Positions 17,932-26,871 of a DNA stretch of 64,000 nt are shown piece by piece (position 1 is the first letter of the stretch; each line of letters starts with the position of its first letter). Origin of the DNA: Ruminococcus sp. AM36-2AA. Lineage in GTDB: Bacteria; Bacillota; Clostridia; Lachnospirales; Lachnospiraceae. The stretch spans positions 92,816 to 156,815 of the forward strand of contig NZ_QTYB01000011.1 of assembly GCF_003461955.1 (NCBI RefSeq), given 5' to 3'. The notes beneath the pieces are model-generated. The model was not told the origin of the DNA, did not search any database, and saw only the letters and a list, made by a program, of their open reading frames with translations. The translations under genes and the position numbers were made by a program.

Positions 17932-18690
17932 TTATCGCATACGGAATCTCAGGAGTTCCCAGCGGGAGGTTACGTTGGTTTTTCGGAAGATGTTCTGCAG
18001 GTGTTTCTGTAGGGTGTTTTCGCGGATGCCGAGAGACCCTGCGATTTCGTCGTTGTTGCGGTACTGGTAGATCTGTTCGGCAATCTGGAGTTCGCGGTTT
18101 GTGAGGTGGCAGGTGTTTTTCAGGCGGGCGAGGGTTTGTTTGAGGTCGTTGGTCTGGGGCAGGCTGTGGGTAATCTGGTAGAGGACGGCGTTTAAGTGCA
18201 TGCCGATGGCCTGGAGGTAGAACATGTCTTCATTGGTGAAAGGGCCGTCTTTTTCGGTGCGGAAGAGGGTGAGGATTCCCAGGAGTTCCTGCTGGTAGAC
18301 ACTGGCGTATTGCATGGAGTCGAAGATGTTGTATTTGCGGTAGCAGTGGACGTAGAGGGGGGAGTTGAGGCGCTGCTGGTCTTCCAGGAGATCGCTTTCG
18401 CGGACGAGGCGGGGTTCCCGGGAGTGGAGGAGCCAGAGGAGGTGGTCTTCGTCTGCGACCTTCATGTATTCGTTTTCTGCTTCAGTGAAGGCTTCGGGGA
18501 TGCAGATTGGGGTGGTGAGGCGGATGGTGTCCGGATCTTCGGTGGTTTCGTGGAGGAGGATGCTGGCGTAGCTGTAGGGGATGACCATTTTCAGGCGGAG
18601 CAGGAATTTTGCTTTGATTTCGTTAAGGCTGGTGCAGGAATAGAGATCGTAGATCATGTCGTTGATCATAAGAAAGGTGTTTTTTTCCAT
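17932..18690 (-). CDS. GAF-like sensor with LuxR-type DNA-binding domain
   Basis: 252 residues. An N-terminal GAF-like region (about 10-170) precedes a C-terminal LuxR helix-turn-helix (about 190-250: LTNRELQIAEQIYQY, GIRENTLQKHLQNIF). There is no receiver domain, so the signal is probably a small ligand bound by the GAF part. AAAGGAGA precedes the ATG. It is divergent from the NhaC-amidohydrolase operon with a 430-base AT-rich gap between, which makes it the likely regulator of that operon (inference). Confidence 0.88.
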   Translation of the reverse strand: MEKNTFLMINDMIYDLYSCTSLNEIKAKFLLRLKMVIPYSYASILLHETTEDPDTIRLTTPICIPEAFTEAENEYMKVADEDHLLWLLHSREPRLVRESDLLEDQQRLNSPLYVHCYRKYNIFDSMQYASVYQQELLGILTLFRTEKDGPFTNEDMFYLQAIGMHLNAVLYQITHSLPQTNDLKQTLARLKNTCHLTNRELQIAEQIYQYRNNDEIAGSLGIRENTLQKHLQNIFRKTNVTSRWELLRFRMR

Positions 18691-18875
18691 GGTTTTTCTC
18701 CTTTTTTTGGTACAGTGGTTGCTGTTTTTTAGTTACAAAGAGATCAGGGTTATGGATATGCAGTGGATTGTAACCGTAATGTTTGTCTTATTTTTGGATA
18801 AATCTTACTGGTTTTCCAGATTTGTGAGTACTGATTTCATTTGAAGTTAGTATACTATCACATATACTTAAAATC

Positions 18876-18889
18876 AAGTATATATACTT
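18876..18889. promoter_or_regulatory. AT-rich palindrome in divergent promoter region, candidate operator
   Basis: AAGTATATATACTT is a perfect 14-base palindrome, with a further half-site (ATATACTT) at 18862-18869. It lies in the 430-base gap between the LuxR-type gene and the NhaC operon, the only palindromic cluster there. A binding role is inference. Confidence 0.35.
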
Positions 18890-19055
18890 AAAAAACATTA
18901 ATTTAACTACCGAAATTAAGCATTGTATCAGAGTGTGAAAAATAATAGTATATCAGTAACAAAATAATAAAAAACACGAAACGTACGATGGTGTATTGAT
19001 TGCGGAAGCGCAATGAATACGCCATTTTTTGTTTCACGAAAAAGTCTGTTGATGC

Positions 19056-19090
19056 AAAGGGGCATATCCGTTAAACGGGTATGCCTCTTT
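19056..19090 (+). promoter_or_regulatory. Strong stem-loop in the nhaC leader, candidate attenuator
   Basis: A 15-bp stem (AAAGGGGCATATCCG with its complement, allowing G-T pairs) and a TTAAA loop ends 30 bases before the nhaC start. The following TTTCTGG is a weak T-run. It may be a terminator-like attenuator or a stabilising 5' structure. Confidence 0.45.
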
Positions 19091-19120
19091 CTGGTTCACA
19101 GAGGGAAAGGGGAGAAAAAA

Positions 19121-20476
19121 ATGAATACTGGACTGATTGCAATTTTTATTCTTCTGGTTATTATCGTCGGTGCTATCGCAACCAGGAGATGTGTGGAGTT
19201 TCTGATCGGAGGTTCTCTGGTGGCGGCCATATTCATGTATGGGAAGGATTTTCTGCCTCAGTGGTGTACGTTGATCCAGGATGTGCTTGCCGAAAATGTG
19301 TGGATCGTTCTTGTGTGTGGCCTTTTTGGCAGTCTGATCGCACTTCTTCAGGAGTCGAAGGGTACTTTTGGTTTCCAGAAACTGGTTTCAAAATTCTGTA
19401 ACACGGAGAGGAAAACTCTTCTTACTACTTTTGTTATGGGTATCCTGATCTTTGTGGATGATTATCTGAATGTGCTTTCCATTGGTGTCTGTATGAAGGG
19501 TGTCTGTGACAAACGTAAGATCCCCAGGGAGGCGCTGGCGTATATGCTGGATGCCACAGGTGCTCCGGTGTGTGTACTGCTTCCGTTTTCTACATGGGCT
19601 GTTTTTTACGCAAGTCTTTTTATTGACCAGGCAAGTGTGAAGGCGCTGGGATTTAAAACCGGTATTCAGGCTTATATCCGTGCGATCCCCTATTGCTTTT
19701 ATCCGATCCTTACCATTGCTATTGTTTTCCTCTTTGCGCTGGGTGTGATGCCAAAGCTTGGTGCTATGAAAAAAGCCTATAAACGTGTGGAGGAGACTGG
19801 CAAGGTTTACAGCGATGCCAGCAGAAAATATAACCACGATGACAGAAAAGGTTATGAGGAAGAAGGTAACATCTGGAATTTCGTGATTCCCATGGGTGTG
19901 TTGGTTGCCATTGCTATTGCGACAAGCAACCTGCTTCTGGCTGTTGTGGTTTCCCTGATCGTTTGTTTCGTGCTTTATGTACCGCAGAAAGTGGTTGCGC
20001 TGGATGATTTCTTTAATCTGGTTGTCCGTGGTTTTGCAGATATGCTTCCGATTCTGATCCTTCTGGTCATTGCCTTTGTACTTCAGAAAGTAACGGAGGG
20101 AATGGGAATGACAGATTTTATTATTTCTGTTGCAAAACCGCTTCTCTGGGGCCCGGTTTTCCCGGCAATCGCTTTTGTTCTGGTTGCGGCACTTACCTTT
20201 ACTACCGGTTCTCTCTGGGGCATGAGCGCAGTAGTTGCACCTATCGTATTTCCACTTGGTGCAGCCATCAGCGCAAATCCGATCCTTATTATGGCAGCGA
20301 TCATTTCCGGTGGTGCATTTGGAAGCCATGCCTGCTTCTATACAGATGCGACACTTCTTTCCTCCCAGAGTGCAGGAATTGACAATATGGAACATGCGCT
20401 GACACAGCTTCCATATGTAATCATTGCAAGTGTACTTTCTGTTGTGGGATTTCTGATCTGTGGTTTTGTGATGTAG
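19121..20476 (+). CDS. nhaC: NhaC family Na+/H+ antiporter-like transporter
   Basis: 451 residues with about eleven hydrophobic segments. The NhaC pattern is visible in VDDYLNVLSIG and GSHACFYTDATLLSSQSAG. Members exchange sodium for protons, and some are adapted to organic solutes. The ATG at 19121 has AAAGGGGAG before it; a longer frame from 19013 runs through the leader stem-loop and lacks a site. It heads an operon with an amidohydrolase 12 bases downstream, so substrate uptake for that enzyme is a plausible alternative role. Confidence 0.88.
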   Translation: MNTGLIAIFILLVIIVGAIATRRCVEFLIGGSLVAAIFMYGKDFLPQWCTLIQDVLAENVWIVLVCGLFGSLIALLQESKGTFGFQKLVSKFCNTERKTLLTTFVMGILIFVDDYLNVLSIGVCMKGVCDKRKIPREALAYMLDATGAPVCVLLPFSTWAVFYASLFIDQASVKALGFKTGIQAYIRAIPYCFYPILTIAIVFLFALGVMPKLGAMKKAYKRVEETGKVYSDASRKYNHDDRKGYEEEGNIWNFVIPMGVLVAIAIATSNLLLAVVVSLIVCFVLYVPQKVVALDDFFNLVVRGFADMLPILILLVIAFVLQKVTEGMGMTDFIISVAKPLLWGPVFPAIAFVLVAALTFTTGSLWGMSAVVAPIVFPLGAAISANPILIMAAIISGGAFGSHACFYTDATLLSSQSAGIDNMEHALTQLPYVIIASVLSVVGFLICGFVM

Positions 20477-20488
20477 GAGGTATGGCTT

Positions 20489-22105
20489 ATGGGAAAATTT
20501 ATTCTGAGAAGTAAAGCTGTTTTTACAGGTCTTGAAGATTTCCCCAGACCGGCAGCCATCGCAGTAGTGGACAAAAAGATCCAGGCGGTTCTTCCCTGGG
20601 ATTTCCAGAGAGATAAGGATTATGCGGACTGGCCTCTTTACGATCACGGAGAAAAAATGATCATGTCCTCTTTCCTGGATGCACATACCCATCTTTTTTC
20701 CGGAGCCATTGATGGCAGCAGATATGTGTGTTTAGATTTGGGAAAAGGACGTTCCCAGGCAGAATGTGTAAAGATCATTAAGAAATTTGCAGATGCACAT
20801 CCGGATTACAAAAGAATCCGAGGTTCCGGATGGTTTATAACCAACTGGGGTGACGAGCCGCTTCCGGATAAAAGACTTCTGGATGAGGCCATTCCCGACA
20901 GGCCGGTGTATCTTTTCTGTGCGGACTGCCACAGCATGTGGCTGAATTCCAGAGCACTGGAAGAGGCAGGGATCGATCCGGACCGGAAAATGGATAACGG
21001 TGTAAATGTAAAGTTTGAAAATGGTGAATTAAGCGGCCTTCTTCTGGAACCGGCAGCGTGTGAACCGGCCCAGAAAAAATATATGGAATTTTCGGAGGAA
21101 GAGATGCTTGAGATCCACCGGAATTTCCAGGATGTTCTGGCTGACTACGGAATTGCTGCGGCAAGTGAAATGTTTGCCGATGATTACACCGAAGAAACCA
21201 TGAAAAAATACGATATCCTGAAAAAACTGGACGAGGAAGAAGGGCTTAAGGCACAGATCTTTTCCTACATGAAACTTTTCGGGTATACGGAATTTTCGAA
21301 GTATTTTAAATTTCAGAAGCATTTTGATTCCCCGCATTTTCACATTGCGGGGGTAAAGGGTTTTATTGATGGCGTGACGGAGACTTACACAGGACTTCTT
21401 TTGGAGCCTTATACCGATAAGCCGGAGACCTGTGGCGAGGGACTTCCGTTATGGCCGGAGCGGAAAATGAAGAAAGAGATCATTGCGGCGAACAAGGCAG
21501 GGATCCAGGTAAGACTTCATTGTATTGCAGATGGTTCCGTGCGGATGGCGCTGGATCTTTTTGAAAAATCTGCGGAAGTGAACGGGGAGCATGGTCTTCG
21601 AAATACGATCGAGCATATCGAAAACATCCATCCCGATGACCTGGATCGTTTTGCGGAGCTTGATGTGATTCCTTCAGTCCAGCCGTATCATGTAACACTT
21701 GCGGCAAATGGAAAGGTGAACCAGATCGGAGAAAAACGGGCAAGGCTTCAGTGGCCGTTTCGGACTTTACTGGAGCATGAAGGCGCGCTGGCACTTGGAA
21801 CCGATTATCCGGTTGTGACTATAGATCCTTTTACAACAATCTATGCGGCAGTTACAAGAAGAGATGATGACGGAAAACTGACATCCACCAACCCCTGGGA
21901 AAAAATCTCCATGGCAGATACGCTAAAAGCTTACACTTCCGGCGCGGCCCGTGTTTATCATGTGGAGGATTCCATGGGAACCCTGGAGCCGGGAAAAATG
22001 GCAGATATCATTGTTCTCAGCGGAGATCTTTTTGAAGTGGATAAGGAAGAGATCCGGGGGATGAAGGTGGAAGCAAATTATTTTGAAGGTGAAAAGATCC
22101 GATGA
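20489..22105 (+). CDS. YtcJ-like metal-dependent amidohydrolase
   Basis: 538 residues, amidohydrolase family 3. Metal ligands are visible: SFLDAHTHLF (HxH), a lysine or acidic ligand region VKGFIDGVTETY, RLHCIADGS, NTIEHIENI and the final aspartate in ALGTDYPVV. It probably hydrolyses an amide or related C-N bond in the cytoplasm; no signal peptide is present. The substrate cannot be read from sequence. GGAGGT precedes the ATG and the NhaC-type gene is 12 bases upstream. Confidence 0.9.
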   Translation: MGKFILRSKAVFTGLEDFPRPAAIAVVDKKIQAVLPWDFQRDKDYADWPLYDHGEKMIMSSFLDAHTHLFSGAIDGSRYVCLDLGKGRSQAECVKIIKKFADAHPDYKRIRGSGWFITNWGDEPLPDKRLLDEAIPDRPVYLFCADCHSMWLNSRALEEAGIDPDRKMDNGVNVKFENGELSGLLLEPAACEPAQKKYMEFSEEEMLEIHRNFQDVLADYGIAAASEMFADDYTEETMKKYDILKKLDEEEGLKAQIFSYMKLFGYTEFSKYFKFQKHFDSPHFHIAGVKGFIDGVTETYTGLLLEPYTDKPETCGEGLPLWPERKMKKEIIAANKAGIQVRLHCIADGSVRMALDLFEKSAEVNGEHGLRNTIEHIENIHPDDLDRFAELDVIPSVQPYHVTLAANGKVNQIGEKRARLQWPFRTLLEHEGALALGTDYPVVTIDPFTTIYAAVTRRDDDGKLTSTNPWEKISMADTLKAYTSGAARVYHVEDSMGTLEPGKMADIIVLSGDLFEVDKEEIRGMKVEANYFEGEKIR

Positions 22106-22173
22106 TCGTGGGAGCCAGAAGATTGAATGGGAAGATTATTTGAACGGGTTAAGAAAATAAAAGGAGGACGCTT

Positions 22174-23655
22174 ATGGAACTTCAGAAAATGTTTATTGAT
22201 GGTGAATGGGTAGAAGGCAGTACAGGAAAATCAGTTCCTACATTAAATCCTTCAAATGGTGAGGTTCTTGCCATGGTAACGGAAGGAAATGTGGAGGATG
22301 TAGATAAAGCCATTGCGGCGGCAAAAAAATCTTTTTATGTGACAAGGGAATGGCGTGATATGGATTCCCAGACAAGGGCGGATATCCTTCTTCAGATCGC
22401 AGATGCTATTGATGCGGAAAAAGAGGATTTTGCGAAGCTGGACTGCATGGATCATGGAAAACCCTTAAGAGAGGCAGAGGCTGATGTGGATGATGCAGTT
22501 CACTGTTTCCGCTATTATGCAGGACTCTTAAAAATGCCACAGGGCGGTGTTTATGAAGTAAATGAAGGTTTTGGAAAAATGCATTCCTATACCGTTCATG
22601 AGCCGGTTGGCGTGTGCGGACTGATCACTCCCTGGAACTATCCGCTGCTGATGGGTGTGTGGAAACTGGCTCCTGCACTGGCAGCCGGTAACAGTGTGGT
22701 GTTTAAACCAAGTTCCAACTGTGTGCTTTCCTGTGTGAAACTGTTTGGGATTTTTGAGAAGATCGGAATGCCCAAGGGCAGCGTGAACCTGATCCTTGGC
22801 CCTGGCGGAATTACAGGAAACCGGATCGCGGAGAGCAAAGATGTGGATATGGTTACTTTTACCGGAAGCACGGAAGTGGGACAGAGCATCATGCGTGCGG
22901 CAGCAGACAATGTAAAAAAGATCGGCCTTGAGCTTGGCGGAAAGTCACCCAATGTGATCTTTGCAGATGCGGATCTGGACGGCGCAGTGGAATGGGCCAT
23001 GATCGGTATTTTCCTGAATCAGGGCGAGGTGTGCTCCGCAGGTTCCAGGATTATCATCGAGGAAAGTATCAAGGATGAATTTGTGAAACGTCTTGCAAAG
23101 AAAGCAAATGCCATCACTATTGGAGATCCTATGGAGAATCCGGATATGGGCCCGCTGGTTTCTGAGAGCCATATGAATAAAGTTCTTGGATATATTAAAA
23201 AGGGCGTTGAGGAAGGTGCTACGCTTGTGTGCGGCGGCGAGCGTTACACAGAAGGGGAGTGTGCGAAAGGCTTTTATGTAAGACCGACGGTGTTTGATAA
23301 CTGTACTTCGGATATGACCATTGTCCGGGAAGAGATTTTTGGACCGGTTGTGACTATTCAGACGTTTAAGACAGAGCAAGAGGCCATTGACATGGCAAAC
23401 GATACGGAGTATGGTCTGGCTGGAGCAGTATTTACCGCCGATGGTTCCAGAGCGCTTCGGGTGATCAGAGAGATCCGCGCAGGTATTACCTGGATCAACT
23501 GTTATAACCCGGCATTTAACGAGGCTCCGTGGGGCGGTTACAAAAAATCCGGAATCGGCCGTGACCTGGGTGTTCAGGGCCTTGAGGAGTATCAGGAGAT
23601 CAAGCAGATCAATATCAATCTGAATCCGGGAATCGTCGGATGGTATGAACATTAA
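22174..23655 (+). CDS. NAD(P)+-dependent aldehyde dehydrogenase
   Basis: 493 residues, of the betaine-aldehyde/gamma-aminobutyraldehyde type. The catalytic glutamate is in GLELGGKSPN (about 253) and the cysteine in NQGEVCSAGSR (about 287); the coenzyme loop is FTGSTEVGQ. It oxidises an aldehyde to the acid. With the amidohydrolase before it and the 4-hydroxybutyrate dehydrogenase after it, the operon probably processes a nitrogen-containing C4-like substrate (inference). AAAGGAGGA precedes the ATG. Confidence 0.93.
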   Translation: MELQKMFIDGEWVEGSTGKSVPTLNPSNGEVLAMVTEGNVEDVDKAIAAAKKSFYVTREWRDMDSQTRADILLQIADAIDAEKEDFAKLDCMDHGKPLREAEADVDDAVHCFRYYAGLLKMPQGGVYEVNEGFGKMHSYTVHEPVGVCGLITPWNYPLLMGVWKLAPALAAGNSVVFKPSSNCVLSCVKLFGIFEKIGMPKGSVNLILGPGGITGNRIAESKDVDMVTFTGSTEVGQSIMRAAADNVKKIGLELGGKSPNVIFADADLDGAVEWAMIGIFLNQGEVCSAGSRIIIEESIKDEFVKRLAKKANAITIGDPMENPDMGPLVSESHMNKVLGYIKKGVEEGATLVCGGERYTEGECAKGFYVRPTVFDNCTSDMTIVREEIFGPVVTIQTFKTEQEAIDMANDTEYGLAGAVFTADGSRALRVIREIRAGITWINCYNPAFNEAPWGGYKKSGIGRDLGVQGLEEYQEIKQININLNPGIVGWYEH

Positions 23656-23699
23656 AAACATGAACCTGGAATGTATCCTTTAATTCGGGAGGAAATTAT

Positions 23700-24314
23700 A
23701 TGGGAAAAAGTAAATACGTAGTTACGATCACCAGACAGTTTGGCAGCATGGGTCGTCCGATCGCAAAAAAGATGGCGGAAAAACTGGGAATTGAATATTA
23801 TGACAGGGATATTGTGGATCAGGCTGCAAAGAAGCTGAACCTTCCGGTGTCTGTTGTGGATGAAGTGGAGGAGACAGCGAAAAAAGTCAAGGCCAGTCCT
23901 TTTGCAAGAATGATGTTTCCTCTTGGAAAAGGAACCAGCAATACACAGGATAAGATTTTTGAGGCGCAGCAGAATATCATTAAATTTCTTGCGGAAAAAG
24001 AGACATGTGTTATTGTCGGAAGGTGTGCAGATTTTACTCTGGAAGAGATGGAAAATGCCATGCATATTTACATTTATGCACCATATGAGGTTCGTGTGGA
24101 GCATTGTGTGAAGGATCTGAACATTGAGGTTGAAGAGGCCAGAAAAATGATCGTGGCTATTGATGAGGCCCGTGATTCCTATCATATGCAGTATGCGGGA
24201 TATCACCCGGATGACAAGAACCACAAGAGTATTCTGGTGGACAGCAGTTTTCTTGGCGTGGAAGGTACTGCGGATTTTCTGGTGGATGCAGTGAAAAGAA
24301 AGTTTCAACTGTAA
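23700..24314 (+). CDS. Cytidylate kinase-like protein
   Basis: 204 residues of the cytidylate-kinase-like family. It begins VTITRQFGSMGRPIAKKMAE, a P-loop-like region in which the classic GxxGxGK is altered, followed by YYDRDIV and CVIVGRCADF. Members lack an assigned substrate and occur with many transport and catabolic genes in Clostridia. GGGAGGAAA precedes the ATG. Its place inside a catabolic operon suggests a regulatory or salvage phosphotransferase role, unproven. Confidence 0.85.
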   Translation: MGKSKYVVTITRQFGSMGRPIAKKMAEKLGIEYYDRDIVDQAAKKLNLPVSVVDEVEETAKKVKASPFARMMFPLGKGTSNTQDKIFEAQQNIIKFLAEKETCVIVGRCADFTLEEMENAMHIYIYAPYEVRVEHCVKDLNIEVEEARKMIVAIDEARDSYHMQYAGYHPDDKNHKSILVDSSFLGVEGTADFLVDAVKRKFQL

Positions 24315-24315
24315 T

Positions 24316-24462
24316 ATGTCAGAGACTGCAGAAATGGAGAAACAGGGTGTGATCACTGCGGAGTTTGATCTGGATGCCATCGCACAGAAGAGACGGGAGT
24401 GGGGTGTTTTCCGGGATCGAAGACCGGAGATGTATGGTACGCTCCTGACGCATGGATGTTGA
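24316..24462 (+). pseudogene. C-terminal remnant of a nitrilase-family carbon-nitrogen hydrolase
   Basis: A 48-codon frame encodes GVITAEFDLDAIAQKRREWG and FRDRRPEMY, the hallmark C-terminal tail of nitrilase superfamily amidases. The catalytic Glu-Lys-Cys core is absent. It starts two bases after the stop of the kinase-like gene with no ribosome site, so it is a deletion remnant of a once complete operon member. Confidence 0.75.
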
Positions 24463-24698
24463 AAACTGATTGGATCAGGAAAGTCCTCTGCGGAGCTGCA
24501 AATATCTGCCTGACTTGTGAAGGGATCGTATGCCGGTGGCAAAGTAGAATGTAAAAGCCTGTTTTGGCGTTTGATCTGTTTGGCAGGAGGCGGGTGGTAA
24601 TGCGGATTGCAGAGGGCTGTCTGCCAGTGTTATTATATTATAATAAAATTTTATAAAAAGAGCTTCTGCGAAATGCGGGGCTGACAGGAGGAAAAACT

Positions 24699-25811
24699 AT
24701 GCAGGAACTGATGATCAGACCGACGATTTACAGTTTTGATAATTGCCGGCAGTTTGCGGAGGAATTTAAACTTGGTAAAGGGGATCTGCTTTTTACCAAT
24801 AAGAGATTGTTTAAGAAATTTTTTGAGCCGCTGGGGCTTGGCTGTGATGTGATCTTCCGTGAGGATTATGGTAAGGGCGAGCCTACGGATGTGATGGCTG
24901 AGGCAATCTGGAAGGATGTGCCGAAGGATGCGAAGCGTGTGGTTTCTGTTGGTGGCGGCAGCATTCTGGATCTTTCCAAGTTGTTTGCACTGGAGAATAT
25001 TTCTCCGGTTACGGATCTTTATGACGGGCTGCTTCCGATCGTGAAGAATAAGGAGCTGGTGCTGGTTCCGACTACCTGTGGTACGGGTTCTGAGGTGACG
25101 AATATTTCGATTCTTTCCCTGACTGCGAAGGGTACGAAGAAAGGGCTTGCTGTGGAGCAGCTTTACGGGGATTCTGCTGTGCTGATCCCGGAGCTTCTGG
25201 AGGATCTGCCGTTCCAGTTTTTTGCTACGAGTTCTATTGATGCGCTGGTGCATTCTGTGGAGTCCAGTCTTTCTCCTAAGGGGAATGAGACTACAAGGAT
25301 GTTTGGGTATAAGGCGATCGAGATGATCCTGAAGGGTTATATGGAGATCAGGGATCATGGTCAGGAGGCCCGGATTCCGTTGATGAAGGATTTTCTGATG
25401 GCGGCTAATTATGCGGGTATTGCGTTTGGTAATGCGGGGTGTGCGGCTGTGCATGCTTTGAGTTATCCGCTGGGGGCTAAGTATCATGTGGCTCATGGTG
25501 AGTCCAATTATGCAATGTTTACCGGTGTGCTCAACAACTATATGGAGATCAAGAGTGATGGCGAGATTGCGCGCCTGAATAAATTTATGGCGGGAATCCT
25601 TGGATGTGATGTGGATGTTGTTTATGAGGAGTTGGAGAAGCTTCTGAATGTGATGATTCCTAAGAAGGCGCTGCATGAGTATGGGGTGTCCGAGGAGGAG
25701 CTTGAGGAGTTTACGGATTCTGTGCTGGAGAACCAGGGTAGATTGATGGCGAATAATTTTGTGAAATTGGATCGGGAGAGGGTTTATAAGATTTATAAGG
25801 AGTGCTTCTGA
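24699..25811 (+). CDS. 4hbD: 4-hydroxybutyrate dehydrogenase (iron-containing alcohol dehydrogenase)
   Basis: 370 residues. The family III alcohol dehydrogenase pattern is clear: SVGGGSILDLSK and PTTCGTGSEVTN for NAD, metal ligands in SSIDALVHSVES and AAVHALSYPLGAKYHVAHGE. The layout closely resembles clostridial 4-hydroxybutyrate dehydrogenase (recalled from knowledge of that enzyme), which interconverts 4-hydroxybutyrate and succinate semialdehyde. AGGAGGAAA precedes the ATG. It lies about 240 bases after the nitrilase remnant and ends in its own terminator. Confidence 0.88.
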   Translation: MQELMIRPTIYSFDNCRQFAEEFKLGKGDLLFTNKRLFKKFFEPLGLGCDVIFREDYGKGEPTDVMAEAIWKDVPKDAKRVVSVGGGSILDLSKLFALENISPVTDLYDGLLPIVKNKELVLVPTTCGTGSEVTNISILSLTAKGTKKGLAVEQLYGDSAVLIPELLEDLPFQFFATSSIDALVHSVESSLSPKGNETTRMFGYKAIEMILKGYMEIRDHGQEARIPLMKDFLMAANYAGIAFGNAGCAAVHALSYPLGAKYHVAHGESNYAMFTGVLNNYMEIKSDGEIARLNKFMAGILGCDVDVVYEELEKLLNVMIPKKALHEYGVSEEELEEFTDSVLENQGRLMANNFVKLDRERVYKIYKECF

Positions 25812-25841
25812 TTTTTTGATTTTTGGGATTCAGTTTTTTGT

Positions 25842-25876
25842 GAACGGGTCGGTGTGTGCCGGCCTGTTCTTTTTTT
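25842..25876 (+). terminator. Intrinsic terminator of the 4hbD gene
   Basis: GAACGGGTCGG pairs with CCGGCCTGTTC and is followed by seven or eight T residues. Confidence 0.88.
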
Positions 25877-25904
25877 GTGGGAAAGGGAGGACCGTGGAAG
25901 GGAC

Positions 25905-26117
25905 GCCCGTGAGGCGTGTGCTGCCTGTCGCCGGGGCTTCGTCGGGGGCTGGCTTCTAGGCTGCCGGAATTCTGCTAAAACCGCTTCAAAAATTCTCAAA
26001 CTCGCGTCTGAAGCCGCTCAGACAGTGAGAATTTTTGAAGCAACGCAGATTTCCGCCAGCCAAGAATCAGCTCCCCTCCTGCAGAGTCCGTCGACAGGCA
26101 GCACACGCCTCACGGGC
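25905..26117 (+). repeat. Large fold-back element, copy 2 of 3
   Basis: The outer arms (25905-25934 and 26088-26117) are inverted repeats with one mismatch. The inner stem, GCTTCAAAAATTCTCA at 25983-25998 with 26026-26041, is perfectly paired over 16 bp but differs in sequence from the inner stem of copy 3. It starts about 28 bases after the 4hbD terminator. The conserved downstream block is at 26153-26189. Confidence 0.92.
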
Positions 26118-26174
26118 TGGCTTTTCATGGCGGTAGTGTGTGTGGGGCTGCTCGGGAGTTGGATGAGCCGTCAG

Positions 26175-26375
26175 CGCTGCGCTGGACGGTTGGTAGGAGA
26201 GGCTGAGTTTGCTTGTGGTTTAACGGTAGGTGTTTGGGGTCGTCGTCGCTGCGCTGGACGGCAGGGAGGAAAGGCTGAGTTTGCTTGTGGTTTAACGGGA
26301 GATGTTTGGGATCGTTGTCGCTGCGCTGGACGGCAGGGAGGAAAGGTTGGGGTTCCTTGTGACCTGATGGGAGTA
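26175..26375 (+). repeat. Tandem repeat, 72-bp unit, about 2.8 copies
   Basis: The units start at 26175, 26247 and 26319 with CGCTGCGCTGGACGG. The first unit overlaps the conserved block that follows every fold-back copy, so the array seems to have grown from that block. The 72-base period gives an apparent 24-residue repeat in the overlapping frame, but no ribosome site or family supports a protein. Confidence 0.85.
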
Positions 26376-26837
26376 AGTGAGTGACTGGAAAAAGTTGTGG
26401 AGAATAGGAATAGATCGGCACAGCGTTTCATATCCAATACCGCAGCATCCATCGCCCCGCCAGTATCTGAACACATCTCCACAACCTACAGTAATTTGCG
26501 TGGCCGGAGGGGAGGAGCGCGGGAGGGGGGGGAATGGCCTTTCGCAACTACGAATGCTTCCCCTCCTCGCAATTTCCTCAGCTTTGAAAAGCGAAAAAAT
26601 TTCCGGCTGTCTGACGAAGTAAATCGAGGGGTTCTGCTGTCTGTTTGTCGAATTATAGTGGGATTTTTGGATGAAATCTGAGTGATTTTTTTTATAGTAT
26701 GTGATATGGTTGTTATATCTTATAAGATCTTTTGTCTGTATGGACATTCTTGGAGCTTCGTATTCTGAAGCATTTTCCATTTTTGTTTCTGTGAATTTAT
26801 GAAAGGCCGGTTTATGGCGTTTTCATGTTTTGTTTGT
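26376..26837. other. Non-coding stretch between the tandem array and the Rpn gene
   Basis: G-rich on the plus strand around 26500-26545, then AT-rich. Several frames on both strands exist but none has a ribosome site or recognisable domain. No RNA gene was identified. Confidence 0.4.
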
Positions 26838-26847
26838 GTGGTATAAT
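26838..26847 (+). promoter_or_regulatory. Extended -10 promoter of the Rpn gene
   Basis: TGTGGTATAAT contains an extended -10 (TG one base before TATAAT at 26842-26847), 25 bases before the ATG. No good -35 box is seen, which is tolerated with an extended -10. Confidence 0.5.
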
Positions 26848-26871
26848 TCATATATACCGATAGGAGTGTTA

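Noticed and set aside
18196..18732. 178-codon plus-strand frame opposite the LuxR-type gene
   Set aside because: Composition of valine, glutamate, glycine and phenylalanine is typical of an antisense shadow; the minus-strand gene has clear domains.
24651..25676. 341-codon minus-strand frame rich in His, Arg, Ile and Leu
   Set aside because: Shadow of the 4-hydroxybutyrate dehydrogenase gene.
25854..26384. 176-codon frame with a 24-residue internal repeat
   Set aside because: It runs through the 4hbD terminator, fold-back copy 2 and the 72-bp tandem array; the protein repeat is a by-product of the DNA repeat.
26171..26482. Possible CRISPR-like array at the 72-bp repeats
   Set aside because: Units are contiguous with no spacers and no cas genes are near.
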